From: Microbacterium oxydans
GTDB lineage: Bacteria > Actinomycetota > Actinomycetes > Actinomycetales > Microbacteriaceae
Direction of reading: 5' to 3'
NCBI RefSeq assembly: GCF_006540085.1
Contig: NZ_BJOG01000009.1
Coordinates: 1 to 64,000, forward strand
Length of the DNA: 64,000 nt
Position 1 is the first letter of the stretch. Each line of letters starts with the position of its first letter. Of this stretch, positions 1-8,550 are shown in pieces. The notes under the pieces are model-generated. The model saw only the letters and a list, made by a program, of their open reading frames with translations. It was not told where the DNA came from and did no database searches. Made by a program: the position numbers and the translations under genes.

Positions 1-3
1 CGG

Positions 4-36
4 GGGGCGGATGCCGGGGTCGCCGGCATCCGCCCC
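4..36 (-). terminator. Rho-independent terminator after the sugar-binding protein gene
   Basis: Perfect 14-bp arms (4-17 and 23-36) close a 5-base loop, 40 bases beyond the stop of the minus-strand binding-protein gene. There is no clear T-tract, as is common in high-GC actinobacteria. It may also act as a processing or stabilising hairpin if permease genes continue beyond the left edge. Confidence 0.7.
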
Positions 37-75
37 GCCGTCTCGACCGCGCGTGGCGCGATGACGGTCATGCGA

Positions 76-1344
76 TCACTCCTGCTCGGCGTCCAGTGCC
101 GCCTGCATCTGCTCGGCGAGGTCCTGGAGACCCTCCTCCGGGGCGACCGCCCCCGACCAGACCTGCGAGAGCACCTCGCTCTCGATGCTCGTCCAGGCCG
201 ACGTGTTCTTCGATGCCGGGTAGGGGACGGCGTCGTCGAGCGCGTCGATGTAGACCTGCAGGTCGTACTGCGGCAACGCATCGACCCACGCCTGCTGGGT
301 GCCGTCGAATGCGGGGATCACGGTGCCGGTCTCGGCCTGGATCTTCGCCGCCTGCTCGCCGGAGGCGAACTCGGCGAACTGCTTGGCCTCGGCGAGGTGC
401 GCGCTCTTGGCATTGGCGACGTTGCCGACGCCGTGGATCACGCTCTGGTTGCCCTCTGCTCCGGTGGGAAGCGGGGCCACGTCGACGCTGCCGCCGATGT
501 CGGCGTTGTCCGCGTAGGCGATGGCCGCCCACGATCCGTTCTGGAACATGGCGACCTTGCCGGAGAGGAAGAAGTCCTCGGGGTTGGTGTCGGTCATCTG
601 CTGCGCCGTGGGCGACGATCCTGCGGCGATCAGGTCGGTCCACAGCTCGATACCGGCGAGTGCCTCGGGCGACCCGTAGCCGCTCTTCGTGCCGTCGGCG
701 GAGATCACCTCACCACCGGCCTGCGCGATCGAGTTGTAGAAGTTCTCCTGCCCGTACTGGCTTGCCGCGACTCCGAACTGCCCCGTGGCAGGGTCGGTGA
801 GCTTCGCGGCCGCGGCGGAGAAGTCGTCCCACGTCCAGCCCGCCGACGGATACCCCACCCCGGCCGCGTCGAACAGCGCCTTGTTGTACCAGAGGGCGAC
901 GGTGTCGAAGTCCTTCGGTGCCCCGTAGAGCTTCCCGTCGTAGGTGTAGAGGTCGATCAGGCCCTGCGGGTAGTCGGCCGCGTCGATCCCGCCGTCGTCG
1001 AGGGGAGCGAGCTGACCGTTCGAGGCGTACAGCTGGAAGTTCGGGCCGTTCATCCAGAACACGTCGGCCGCCGAACCACCGGTCGCGGCAGTCTGCAGCT
1101 TGGTGAAGTACTCCTTGTACGGCGTGACCTGGATGTCGATCGTGACGTTCGGGTGCTCCTTCGTGAACGCCGCGGCGATCTCCTCCATCGCAGGCTTCTG
1201 GTTCTCGTCCCAGATGGCGTAGCTCAGGGTGACCTCGCCGTCCGAGCTCCCTCCCCCGGTTCCGGACGAGCAGGCGCTGAGGGCGAGAACGGCTGCGGCT
1301 GACGCGGCGATGGCGCCGAGAGCGCGGCGGGTCGTACGGGGCAT
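76..1344 (-). CDS. Carbohydrate ABC transporter substrate-binding lipoprotein (CUT1, family 1)
   Basis: Extracellular lipoprotein of 422 residues that would capture a sugar or oligosaccharide for an ABC importer. A signal peptide with an LSAC lipobox lies around residues 20-25, followed by a Ser/Gly-rich linker and a family-1 solute-binding fold. Motifs typical of the family include WMNGPNF and LWYNKALFDAAG. The ATG at 1344 places the lipobox correctly. A 28-base dyad operator lies about 45 bases upstream (1387-1414), so a LacI-family regulator, not in this window, probably controls it. A hairpin follows the stop and no permease genes are visible; they would lie left of the window or elsewhere. 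The substrate cannot be read from the sequence. Confidence 0.92.
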   Translation of the reverse strand: MPRTTRRALGAIAASAAAVLALSACSSGTGGGSSDGEVTLSYAIWDENQKPAMEEIAAAFTKEHPNVTIDIQVTPYKEYFTKLQTAATGGSAADVFWMNGPNFQLYASNGQLAPLDDGGIDAADYPQGLIDLYTYDGKLYGAPKDFDTVALWYNKALFDAAGVGYPSAGWTWDDFSAAAAKLTDPATGQFGVAASQYGQENFYNSIAQAGGEVISADGTKSGYGSPEALAGIELWTDLIAAGSSPTAQQMTDTNPEDFFLSGKVAMFQNGSWAAIAYADNADIGGSVDVAPLPTGAEGNQSVIHGVGNVANAKSAHLAEAKQFAEFASGEQAAKIQAETGTVIPAFDGTQQAWVDALPQYDLQVYIDALDDAVPYPASKNTSAWTSIESEVLSQVWSGAVAPEEGLQDLAEQMQAALDAEQE

Positions 1345-1386
1345 CGGTGTCTCCTTCGACAGTGCACGGTGCGCGGATTCACGGTT

Positions 1387-1414
1387 GTTAATCGTTTAGC
1401 GCTAATCGATTAAC
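1387..1414 (-). promoter_or_regulatory. LacI-type operator, near-perfect 28-bp dyad
   Basis: The site reads gttaatcg, then a core containing ttagcgctaa, then cgattaac. It is symmetric at 26 of 28 positions. It also contains two smaller overlapping palindromes, ttagcgctaa (1396-1405) and taatcgatta (1403-1412), so two regulator dimers could overlap there. It sits just upstream of the 1344 start. The core differs from the CGCAAACA operators of the 9.7-21 kb locus, so a different regulator is implied. Confidence 0.75.
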
Positions 1415-1519
1415 AAGGAGAGTACCCCGAGGTTGACACCCCCGCAACCATCGAGTCGTTCGAATCGCGCGAATGGCCCGATCGCGGGGGCGGATGCGCG
1501 ATGCGGGAAGGCCCGACGA

Positions 1520-1879
1520 CTACAGAACGGAACCGAGAGCCAGACCGAGAGCCGCGGCGAGCAGACCGAGCAACAGCATCCCGACCGCGTTGAAGGCCGA
1601 CGCCGGGCGCTCTCCGTCACGCCACAGGGCGACCGTGTCGAGCATCGCCGTGCTGAAGGTCGTGTACCCACCGAGCAGCCCCGCCCCGAGGAGGAAGGCC
1701 GCGTCGGGCAGCGCAGTGGCGACGACTCCGAGCGCGAACGAGCCGCTGAGGTTGACGAGGAGGATGCCCCAGGGGAAACGGCGGCCCGTGAAGCGGGCGA
1801 CCCCGAGATCGACGAGGTAGCGCAGCACCGCGCCCACCCCTCCGGCGAGCGCTGCACCGATGAAGAGGAGCGGACTCAC
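1520..1879 (-). CDS. crcB: Fluoride exporter FluC/CrcB, second of a pair
   Basis: Small membrane protein of 119 residues in the FluC (CrcB) family, which forms dual-topology dimeric fluoride channels. It shows four hydrophobic segments, an N-terminal GGxxGAxxRY-like region and the GGYTTFSTA signature that lines the pore. A longer frame is open upstream, but the GTG at 1879 gives the normal family length and overlaps the TGA of the neighbouring crcB by four bases (GTGA), implying translational coupling. Tandem unequal copies usually form an antiparallel heterodimer. Confidence 0.93.
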   Translation of the reverse strand: MSPLLFIGAALAGGVGAVLRYLVDLGVARFTGRRFPWGILLVNLSGSFALGVVATALPDAAFLLGAGLLGGYTTFSTAMLDTVALWRDGERPASAFNAVGMLLLGLLAAALGLALGSVL

Positions 1880-2250
1880 GATGCCCCTCCCGCGCGCGGC
1901 CGACCGAGACGCAGTCCCAGAGCCGCCGCGGCGAGCCCGAGCGTGAGACTGCCGACCGCATAGGCGACGGCGATGACAGGCGCGTCCGCCCACAGGGAGA
2001 GGGTGCCCGTCATGAAGGCGCTGTAGGTGGTGAAGCCGCCGAGCACGCCGGTGCCGAGCGCGAGTCGGAGCTCGGCTGTGGCGGGCAGGCGCGCGGCCAG
2101 CAGTCCGATCAGGAGGGCCCCGACGACGTTGGCGACCAGCACGGCCACGGGGAAGCCCCCGACATCCGGCAGCATGAGCCCCAGCCCGAGCCGTGCCGCA
2201 GTTCCCGCCGTGCCGCCGGCGGCGACCAGGAGGATGCGGCGAAGGTTCAC
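1876..2250 (-). CDS. crcB: Fluoride exporter FluC/CrcB, first of a pair
   Basis: A 124-residue FluC/CrcB homologue with four predicted membrane helices and the GGFTTYSAF signature near residues 71-79. The upstream frame stays open for hundreds of codons as a shadow of the opposite gene. The GTG at 2250 gives the family length and an N terminus that leads straight into the first helix. It overlaps the second crcB by four bases, and the two probably form a heterodimeric channel. Only about 90 bases separate it from the divergent oxidoreductase, too little for a fluoride riboswitch and none is visible. Confidence 0.93.
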   Translation of the reverse strand: MNLRRILLVAAGGTAGTAARLGLGLMLPDVGGFPVAVLVANVVGALLIGLLAARLPATAELRLALGTGVLGGFTTYSAFMTGTLSLWADAPVIAVAYAVGSLTLGLAAAALGLRLGRPRAGGAS

Positions 2251-2337
2251 GTCCGCCACTGTAGTCGCCGCCTGACAGCGGACCGTCCGGATGTCAAGGC
2301 GGTGGATACCGGGATGCGCGCCGCGTTGACTGAGCGC

Positions 2338-3864
2338 ATGAATCCCCTGTGGAAGTTCGACCGGACCCTGCCGACCGGAACACCTCTGGAGTCCGGCGCG
2401 CGCCATGACGTCGTGATCGTGGGCGCGGGGCTCACCGGGCTCTCGACGGCGGTCATGCTCACCAGAGCGGGCCTCGACGTGGCGGTGATCGACGCCGGCG
2501 GGATCGCCGAGCTCGCCAGCGGTGCAAACACCGGAAAGCTGTCCCTGCTGCAGGGCGCGCAGCTCGCGACGATCCGTCGACACCATCCGGCAGAGCTCGT
2601 GCGCGCCTACGTGGATGCCAACCGCTCGGGAATGGAATGGCTGCTCGCATTCGCCGAGCTCTCGGGTGTTCCGTTCACCCGCCACACGGACCATTCCTAC
2701 GCCCAGGGCCCTGACGGCATCGACACGGTGGACGAGCAGCATGCCGCCGCTCGTGAGGCGGGCCTGCCGACCAGGGTGCTGTCGCCCACCGAGCTCCTGC
2801 CCACCCCGTTCCCCGTGGCGGCCGCAGTGGCGCTGGACGATCAGGTCGCCATCGATCCCGTCGCCGTCGCGGTGGCGCTGGCCGCGGAGCTGCTCGCCTC
2901 GGGCGGGACTCTGCACACAGGCGTCAGGGCGACGGGGACCAAGGCGTTCGCCGGGCGCGTCGACACCGCACAGGGACCGCTCTTCGCCGAACACATCGTG
3001 CTCGCGACCGGCACGCCCATCACGGACCGCGGGCTCTACTTCGCCAAGGTGCGGGGGCTCCGGTCGTACTGCGTGTCGTTCCGGGTTCCCGGCGATGTGC
3101 CGGAGGGCACGTTCCTCTCGGTCGACGGACCCACCCGGTCGATCCGTCCCGTGACGGTGGCGGATGGCCCAGGCAGCGGAGCCCGGCTCGTGGTCGGAGG
3201 CAACGGCCATCCGGTCGGCCGGTCCGACAGCGAGGCGGCCGCAGTGGAGGACCTCGTCGCCTGGGCGCAGCTGCATTTCCCCGGTGCCGAGGAGACGCAT
3301 CGGTGGTCGGCACAGGACTACGAGTCGCACGACCTCATCCCGTTCGTCGGGGCGATGCCCCGTGGCTTCGGCCGCATCCGCTTCGCGACCGGCTACGCCA
3401 AGTGGGGTCTGTCCAATGCACCCGCCGCGGCCCAGCGCCTCACCTCCGAGATTCTCGGCACACCGCGGCGCGATCGCCCCACCTGGGTCACGACGATCGG
3501 CACGCGCCTGACGGTTCCCGCCGACCTCGGTCGCGGCGCCGTGGAGGGCGGAAAGGTCGCTGCCGCCCTCGCCTCCGGGTGGGTGGACGCGGAACGGCGC
3601 CGCACGCCGGTCCCTCAGCCCGCGGAGGGCGAAGGGGTGGTCGCGAATCGCGCGGGGCGTCCGGTCGCGGTCTCCACCGTCGACGGCGTGACCCGGGCGG
3701 TGGGCGCCGTGTGCACACACCTCGGCGGAGTCCTCAACTGGAACGACGCGGACTGCACCTGGGACTGCCCCCTGCACGCATCGCGCTTCGCCCCGGACGG
3801 GACGCGCATCGAGGGTCCGGCGCTCCGCGACCTCACCCCGCTGTCGTCGGCGGACCCGGAGTGA
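2338..3864 (+). CDS. FAD-dependent oxidoreductase with C-terminal Rieske [2Fe-2S] domain
   Basis: Flavoprotein of 508 residues. The N terminus has the dinucleotide-binding motif [13 protein letters not shown] and a DAO-type (glycine/D-amino-acid oxidase-like) fold. The C terminus is a Rieske domain with ligands C459-x-H461 and C477-x2-H480. This DAO-Rieske arrangement is known in bacteria as putative electron-transferring oxidases of unassigned substrate. The ATG at 2338 (MNPLW) matches the usual family N terminus; ATG 2314 and GTG 2302 are alternatives. It is divergent from the fluoride channels. Its last 32 bases overlap the 3' end of the converging nitroreductase gene. Confidence 0.88.
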   Translation: MNPLWKFDRTLPTGTPLESGARHDVVIVGAGLTGLSTAVMLTRAGLDVAVIDAGGIAELASGANTGKLSLLQGAQLATIRRHHPAELVRAYVDANRSGMEWLLAFAELSGVPFTRHTDHSYAQGPDGIDTVDEQHAAAREAGLPTRVLSPTELLPTPFPVAAAVALDDQVAIDPVAVAVALAAELLASGGTLHTGVRATGTKAFAGRVDTAQGPLFAEHIVLATGTPITDRGLYFAKVRGLRSYCVSFRVPGDVPEGTFLSVDGPTRSIRPVTVADGPGSGARLVVGGNGHPVGRSDSEAAAVEDLVAWAQLHFPGAEETHRWSAQDYESHDLIPFVGAMPRGFGRIRFATGYAKWGLSNAPAAAQRLTSEILGTPRRDRPTWVTTIGTRLTVPADLGRGAVEGGKVAAALASGWVDAERRRTPVPQPAEGEGVVANRAGRPVAVSTVDGVTRAVGAVCTHLGGVLNWNDADCTWDCPLHASRFAPDGTRIEGPALRDLTPLSSADPE

Positions 3865-4672
3865 CGTCGGCCGAAGGGGGCGGGCCGTCCCACCCCTGCT
3901 GCGGCGTGTCCCCGTTCTCGCGGAACACGTACTGCGACACGAGTTTGCGCTGGCTGCTCGACCAGTCGATCGCAGGACGACGCTGCTCCGGCGGCAGGTA
4001 GCCCAGCCGGTAGACGGCCATGAGCTCGAGGTCGTCGGGCACGCGCAGCAGCTCGACGATCTCGTCCCACCGCCCCGGCACCTCCATCGGGAACGAGATG
4101 AACTGGATGCCCATGCCGAGCTCGACGGTCGTGAGCCACACGTTCTCCATCGCCGCGCCCATGCTGAACACCGAGTAGAACGACGACAGCTGTCCCGGTC
4201 GGTACTCGCTGCGATCGAGCATGACGCCCAGCAGCAGTGGTGATCCCGCGACGAGCTTCCGGTTCTCGGCTCCGAGGGTCTTCGGCACTCCGAACGTGTT
4301 CATCAGCGTCTGGCCGCGCTTGGTGAACACCTGGCTCGTGAACGGTCGGAGCGCTGCGGGCAGCTTGTCGAACAGCATGCCGCTGCGCTTCTCCTCCATC
4401 TCGGCCTGACTGAAGCGGAAGTACGGCTTGTAGCGCTCGAAGAAGGTGCCGTTCGACATCGCCTCGGTCATGCTCTCGCCGGAGATGCGGGCGATCTGCT
4501 CGATCGTGTCCCGGCTCTCGATCACGACGAACCGCCAGGGCTGACTGTTCAGCTGCGACGGCGCACGCCCCGCCGCCTCGAGAAGGATGCGCTGATGCTC
4601 TTCGGAGACCGGGTCGGGCAGGAACGCGCCGTTCGTGGTCTTACGGCGGCGGATGGCGTCGAGCAGCTCCAT
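3833..4672 (-). CDS. Nitroreductase family protein
   Basis: Putative FMN-dependent NAD(P)H oxidoreductase of 279 residues. The N terminus has the [10 protein letters not shown] segment and the [14 protein letters not shown] motif that contacts the FMN phosphate and isoalloxazine in this family. [10 protein letters not shown] lies in the C-terminal half. The C terminus carries an extra Pro-rich tail. The frame is open far upstream, but ATG 4672 gives a standard start and sits five bases after the stop of the small membrane protein gene, suggesting a two-gene operon. The substrate is unknown; nitroaromatics or quinones are usual for the family. Confidence 0.9.
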   Translation of the reverse strand: MELLDAIRRRKTTNGAFLPDPVSEEHQRILLEAAGRAPSQLNSQPWRFVVIESRDTIEQIARISGESMTEAMSNGTFFERYKPYFRFSQAEMEEKRSGMLFDKLPAALRPFTSQVFTKRGQTLMNTFGVPKTLGAENRKLVAGSPLLLGVMLDRSEYRPGQLSSFYSVFSMGAAMENVWLTTVELGMGIQFISFPMEVPGRWDEIVELLRVPDDLELMAVYRLGYLPPEQRRPAIDWSSSQRKLVSQYVFRENGDTPQQGWDGPPPSADVTPGPPTTAG

Positions 4673-4677
4673 GCGTT

Positions 4678-5052
4678 TCACTTCCGGTCGGCGGTGGACC
4701 GCGAGAGCAGCAGCCCCGCGATGATGAAGGGTGCGGCCGTGAGGGCGACCACCGGGTGCCGTCGACCGTGCGTGCCGAGATACGGGATCGCCGCAAGCGG
4801 CGCGGCGACGGGGAGCAACGCGAGTGCGGCGCGACGACTCTGTCCGCGCGGGCGGCCCCACAGTGCTGCGCTCAGCGCCAGACCGGTCGTGAGGCACGTG
4901 GCGATGTACAGCAGGTGGTGCAGCCACCGGAAGTTCCGTGTGTCGACGACCCGCGCCGCGACGGCCGTGCCGAGAGCGCAGTTCGCTCCGTACGCCGTTG
5001 CCGCGGCGACGAACAGCGGCGCCGCATTCGTGCGCCGGGGTCCGTGAGCCAT
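4678..5052 (-). CDS. Small hypothetical membrane protein
   Basis: A 124-residue protein that I do not recognise. It has four hydrophobic stretches, around residues 11-33, 43-66, 74-92 and 97-116, separated by Arg-rich loops, and would sit in the cytoplasmic membrane. It ends five bases before the nitroreductase start, so the two are probably co-transcribed. No catalytic motif is visible. Confidence 0.7.
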   Translation of the reverse strand: MAHGPRRTNAAPLFVAAATAYGANCALGTAVAARVVDTRNFRWLHHLLYIATCLTTGLALSAALWGRPRGQSRRAALALLPVAAPLAAIPYLGTHGRRHPVVALTAAPFIIAGLLLSRSTADRK

Positions 5053-5130
5053 GCCCCGACCCTACGCCCGGGGCTGCTCTGCGATCGCCCCCTTGCGCCC
5101 CGCGCGCCCGTTCGGTACGGGCCCGACGCA

Positions 5131-5190
5131 CTTCCGGTCGCGATATGACAGCCGAAACCGTGGCTGAGGCTGGCATATCGCGACCGGAGG
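5131..5190. repeat. Intergenic palindrome, family A copy 1
   Basis: Arms 5131-5153 and 5168-5190 pair at 21 of 23 positions around a 14-base loop. The arm core is ccggtcgcgatatg. It lies just after the stop of the minus-strand MerR gene, a position where it could act as a terminator. A second element with the same core (6095-6156) lies at that gene's other end. Confidence 0.8.
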
Positions 5191-5197
5191 GGGCGAC

Positions 5198-6013
5198 TCA
5201 GAGGTTGCCGTCCGCGTAGATGCGAAGGGCGTCGCGGACGAACTCCGCGCCGTGCGTGCCGCCGGACGACGTCGCATAGTTCGCGCCGAAGCGCGGATCC
5301 GCGACGTACATCTCGCCGAGGCCGATCACGTACGCCTTGACGTCTCCTCCGGGCGCGGCCGCAGGAGTGCCGGGGATGCCCGTGAGCCACTCCACGTGGC
5401 GTCGCGCGATCTCCTGGGCTTCGCGGGAAGACGGATCGATGCCGCTCTCCGCCGCCGCGATCCAGTCGCGTCCGAGGTCGGACACCCGCTTCTGCCACTC
5501 GCCGCGTTCGGAGTCGGTCATACCGCGCCACCAGCTGTCGCTGTCGGCGTATGCCTTCTTCCCCCAGCGTTCCTCGACCTCGTCCTTGTACTTCGTATGG
5601 TCGAAACCGTCGAACATGTTCTCTGCCATGAGGTTCTCACCTCCTCTCAATGCCGTGATGGTGGATTCGACCGACGCGATCTGTCGCGCCAGCCTGGTCT
5701 GTTCGTCGCGCAGCAGCGCGAGATGGGTCTCGAGCGCCGAGGCCTCGACCGCCCCGGCGTCCGCGCTGGATGCCGATCCCAGCACCTCCGCGATCTGCGG
5801 CAGCCCGAGTCCGAGCTCCCGCAGCAGCAGGATGCGCTGTAGACGCACGAGGGCGTTCCCGTCGTAGTGCCGATAGCCGTTGGACGCGATGCGCGACGGC
5901 GGCAGCAGCCCGACCTCGTCGTAGTGCCGGAGCGTGCGACTCGTCGTACCCGCCAGCCGCGCGATCTCCTGGATAGACCAGTCGTCCTTCTCCATCGCCC
6001 CTCCGTTCTCCAT
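5198..6013 (-). CDS. MerR-family regulator with TipAS antibiotic-recognition domain
   Basis: Regulator of 271 residues. The N-terminal MerR winged helix (about residues 12-80) includes SIQEIARLAGTTSRTLRHYD. A coiled-coil linker follows (95-130). The C-terminal TipAS domain (about 135-270) contains WWRGMTDSERGEW. In Streptomyces TipA the homologous domain traps thiopeptides covalently, and many family members answer other drugs. The start region is duplicated: an 18-base unit with ribosome site and ATG occurs twice in tandem, giving usable ATGs at 6013 and 5995 (265 residues). It is divergent from the DUF4097-PadR operon. No drug pump is directly attached. Confidence 0.9.
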   Translation of the reverse strand: MENGGAMEKDDWSIQEIARLAGTTSRTLRHYDEVGLLPPSRIASNGYRHYDGNALVRLQRILLLRELGLGLPQIAEVLGSASSADAGAVEASALETHLALLRDEQTRLARQIASVESTITALRGGENLMAENMFDGFDHTKYKDEVEERWGKKAYADSDSWWRGMTDSERGEWQKRVSDLGRDWIAAAESGIDPSSREAQEIARRHVEWLTGIPGTPAAAPGGDVKAYVIGLGEMYVADPRFGANYATSSGGTHGAEFVRDALRIYADGNL

Positions 6014-6024
6014 CGCCCCTCCGT
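5989..6024 (-). repeat. 18-bp tandem duplication of ribosome site and start codon
   Basis: Two exact 18-base copies (5989-6006 and 6007-6024), each holding GGAGGGG and an ATG in the same frame on the minus strand. They give two closely spaced, equally good translation starts for the MerR-TipAS protein. Confidence 0.85.
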
Positions 6025-6094
6025 TCCTCGCTCAACACCCTCGACTCTGCCCAACACCTGACTCTAGAAGTTGACGCAGCGTCAAGGTCAACCA

Positions 6095-6156
6095 CGCTCC
6101 GGTCGCGATATGTCAGCTGAAAACGCGCGGCAGGGTGTCATATCGCGACGGGAGCG
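6095..6156. repeat. Intergenic palindrome, family A copy 2
   Basis: Arms 6095-6115 and 6136-6156 pair at 19 of 21 positions around a 20-base loop. The core ggtcgcgatatg is shared with the element at 5131-5190. This copy lies between two divergent genes, where a terminator is not expected, so a mobile-like or protein-binding palindrome fits better. Confidence 0.8.
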
Positions 6157-6166
6157 GTGAGTGCCC

Positions 6167-6218
6167 TTGACAAGAACGAGATATATCGTGTTATCGTGGC
6201 AATACACGATATATCGTG
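6167..6218 (+). promoter_or_regulatory. Promoter with twin PadR-type operators
   Basis: A TTGACA -35 element (6167-6172) is followed by atatatcgtg (6181-6190), a plausible -10 near 6190-6197, then a perfect 14-base palindrome cacgatatatcgtg (6205-6218). The first site (6177-6190) matches the palindrome's right half exactly. Placement over the promoter of the operon that encodes a PadR regulator indicates autorepression. Confidence 0.75.
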
Positions 6219-6241
6219 ACCCCAACCCAGGAGAAGCAGAC

Positions 6242-7081
6242 ATGACCGAGAAGTGGCTCATCGCCCCCGGCGAGGAACGTGTCATCGACATCGAATCCGT
6301 CACCCGCCTCAAAGTGGGCCTCGTCGGCGGACAGGTCGACATCATCGCCCACGACGAACCGGGCATCCGCATCGAGGTGCACGGCGTCACCACCAAAGAC
6401 CTGCGCATCGAGTCCCACGACGGCGAGGTCGAGATCGACCACCCGCAGCTGGGATGGGACAACTTCCTCGAGGTGTTCCGCAACTTCGGCTCGGGCGGCC
6501 CCCGCGCCGAGGTGAGCGTCGCCGTCCCCCGCGCGATCGCCCTGAACCTCGGTGTCGTCAGCGCCGGCGCCCTGGTGTCGGGACTCCGCAACGACGCCCG
6601 CCTCAACACGGTGTCCGGCGACATCATCGTCGACACCCTGATCGGCGACCTCACCGTGAACTCCGTCTCGGGCGATGTGCAGGTGCGCGGACTCACCGGC
6701 TCGATCAGCGCGAACAGCGTCTCGGGCGACGTGGCCGTCACGGGCGTCGTGCGCCGGGCAACGGTCGACATCGTCTCCGGCTCCACGCTGGTCGATGCCG
6801 CAGGAGACGTGAACACCATCACCGTCAACTCGGTCTCGGGCGGGACCACCGTGCGTCTGGACGAGTCTCTCGCCGCGAACTACGTGATCCGGTCGCTGAG
6901 CGGACGCCTGCTGATCGACGGCGTCGAGCGCAGCACCTCGGGCCCCAGCAACTACACCGGCACCACCGGGGAACTCGCGGGGCGCTTCGTCGACCTGCGC
7001 GCGAACTCCGTCTCCGGTGGAGTGACCGTGCTCCGCCGCTCCCCCGCTTCGATCACCGACGACCCGGAGTGGGAAGCATGA
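6242..7081 (+). CDS. DUF4097 family adhesin-like protein
   Basis: Protein of 279 residues with repeated SVSGD/SVSGG strands (about residues 120-270) typical of DUF4097, which is predicted to form a beta-helix-like fold. Function is unknown in the family. There is no signal peptide or membrane segment, so it appears cytoplasmic here. ATG 6242 follows aggagaagcag. Its stop overlaps the PadR start by four bases (ATGA). The recurring DUF4097-PadR pairing suggests a self-regulated envelope or stress response, which is inference. Confidence 0.85.
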   Translation: MTEKWLIAPGEERVIDIESVTRLKVGLVGGQVDIIAHDEPGIRIEVHGVTTKDLRIESHDGEVEIDHPQLGWDNFLEVFRNFGSGGPRAEVSVAVPRAIALNLGVVSAGALVSGLRNDARLNTVSGDIIVDTLIGDLTVNSVSGDVQVRGLTGSISANSVSGDVAVTGVVRRATVDIVSGSTLVDAAGDVNTITVNSVSGGTTVRLDESLAANYVIRSLSGRLLIDGVERSTSGPSNYTGTTGELAGRFVDLRANSVSGGVTVLRRSPASITDDPEWEA

Positions 7082-7704
7082 GCCCCGCGGTCTTCTCCCA
7101 CGGCGACCTGCGCCTGTATCTGCTGTCGCTCCTCGCCGAGGCGCCCCAGCACGGTTACGGCATCATCCAGTCGCTCACCGATCGCACCGGTGGCACCTAC
7201 ACGCCGAGCGCCGGCACCATCTACCCGCGACTCGCGAAGCTCGAGGAGGAGGGCCTGGTCTCCAAGACCGTCGACGGCCGAACCACCATCTACTCCATCA
7301 CCGAAGCCGGTCGGGCCGAGCTCGCCTCACGCGAGGGCGACCTCGCCGGCATCGAGGCGGGACTCACCGACTCGGTACGACTGATCGCGAGCGAGGTGCG
7401 GCAGAGCGTCAAGGATGCGATGAAGAGCCTCCGCGCCGATCTGGCAGCGGCGGAGAAGGACGAGCGGAGCGCGGCGAAGAACCGTCCACGCACGGCCACC
7501 GACGACTCCCGTCTCGTGAGCCGCGAGGAGATGCACCGTGCGGATGCCGTGATCAACGCCTTCCGGGCCAGGGTGCGCACCGACCTTCGCACCCACATCG
7601 CCAAAGGCGGCACGCTGTCCCCGTCGATCGTCACCGAGCTCGAGGAAGCCCTGGATACCGCAGCCCGCGGCGTGACGGTCGCACTGAGCGGCTCCGGTTC
7701 GTGA
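7078..7704 (+). CDS. PadR-family transcriptional regulator
   Basis: Regulator of 208 residues. The N-terminal PadR winged helix includes LAEAPQHGYGIIQSL and the wing segment PSAGTIYPRLAKLEEEGLV. The long C-terminal part (about 95-208) is helical and charged, as in PadR proteins with extended dimerisation regions. The start overlaps the DUF4097 stop by four bases. The twin palindromes at 6177-6218 are the obvious target. A strong hairpin terminator follows at 7789-7827. Confidence 0.92.
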   Translation: MSPAVFSHGDLRLYLLSLLAEAPQHGYGIIQSLTDRTGGTYTPSAGTIYPRLAKLEEEGLVSKTVDGRTTIYSITEAGRAELASREGDLAGIEAGLTDSVRLIASEVRQSVKDAMKSLRADLAAAEKDERSAAKNRPRTATDDSRLVSREEMHRADAVINAFRARVRTDLRTHIAKGGTLSPSIVTELEEALDTAARGVTVALSGSGS

Positions 7705-7748
7705 ACAGCTCCGGGTCCTGAGCCTCCGGGACCCGAGTCCCCGATCAG

Positions 7749-7786
7749 ACGGAACCCGCCCGACCACACGGAACCCGCCCGACCAC
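7749..7786. repeat. 19-bp direct repeat, two copies
   Basis: The unit acggaacccgcccgaccac occurs at 7749-7767 and again at 7768-7786, immediately before the terminator stem. No role is apparent; it looks like a slippage duplication. Confidence 0.8.
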
Positions 7787-7788
7787 GC

Positions 7789-7827
7789 AGAAGGTGTCGG
7801 CATCCATCGCGGATGCCGACACCTTCT
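7789..7827 (+). terminator. Terminator of the DUF4097-PadR operon, probably bidirectional
   Basis: Perfect 17-bp arms (7789-7805, 7811-7827) around a 5-base loop, followed on the plus strand by ttctggttct. It lies between converging genes, so it can also end the universal stress protein transcript. Confidence 0.88.
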
Positions 7828-7854
7828 TTCTGGTTCTCTGTGCGGTCGGACGGA

Positions 7855-8400
7855 CTACTTCTCCGGCCAGATCTCCTTCTGCTCGTCCGGCACCGACTCC
7901 CCGAGCGGCACCACGAGGACGGAGCGATGCTGACGATGGGCCAGACGAGCGGCGACCGACCCGGTGAAGAACTCCCTGATGGACTCGCCGATGCCGCGCT
8001 TGCGAGTGCCCACGACGATCAGCTGGGCGTCGAGCTTGTTCGCGAGCTGCTTGATCGCCAGCGCGGGGTCTCCCACCAGCTGCCGCGCCGTCCACGTGAT
8101 GTCCGCACCAGCGAGCATGCCCGCGGCCGCCGCCTCGACCGCCTCGAACTCCGCAGCACCGGCATCGAAGTTGATGTCGATCGGAGCCGAATGCACGTAG
8201 CCGTCCGGGTCCTCGTACGTGACGAATCGAGTGACGTCGACATGCGCGACCACCAGCGGCGCACCGAGCAACCGCGCATAGCGCACGGCCTCGTCGATGA
8301 CGTGTCGGTCCTGGTCCACCTGCATGCCGACGATGACGGCTTTCTGCAGCGCCGCGTTCTGTGCGGCCTCGTCGGAGGGAGTGGAGGTGTCGTCGGTCAT
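7855..8400 (-). CDS. Universal stress protein (UspA family)
   Basis: Cytoplasmic protein of 181 residues with a single Usp domain. The ATP-binding signature is visible near the C terminus as VVGTRKRGIG followed by GSVAARLAHRQHRSVLVVP, matching G-2x-G-9x-G(S/T). The family helps survival under starvation and oxidative stress, often by ATP-dependent signalling. The start ATG is at 8400. It is divergent from the DUF3073 gene and converges on the PadR operon. Confidence 0.92.
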   Translation of the reverse strand: MTDDTSTPSDEAAQNAALQKAVIVGMQVDQDRHVIDEAVRYARLLGAPLVVAHVDVTRFVTYEDPDGYVHSAPIDINFDAGAAEFEAVEAAAAGMLAGADITWTARQLVGDPALAIKQLANKLDAQLIVVGTRKRGIGESIREFFTGSVAARLAHRQHRSVLVVPLGESVPDEQKEIWPEK

Positions 8401-8550
8401 GAAGATCGTTCCCTTCAGCAGCCTGGCGTCAGCCAGAGGGGCTTACCCGCGTGCTATTCTGAATGCTACTCTTACCGGCTTTGATCCGGTGTCGTGAAAA
8501 ATGCCGCGGGCCTCGAACCCCGCCGCTTAACTCGTGAGGGGGTCTCGCGC

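Noticed and set aside
2251..2337. Fluoride riboswitch ahead of the crcB pair
   Set aside because: The space is too short and no pseudoknot-like pattern or conserved riboswitch core is visible.
8401..8550. Possible small RNA or tRNA between the stress protein and DUF3073
   Set aside because: A short accggctttgatccggt stem is present but no cloverleaf or T-loop consensus; it is simply a promoter region.
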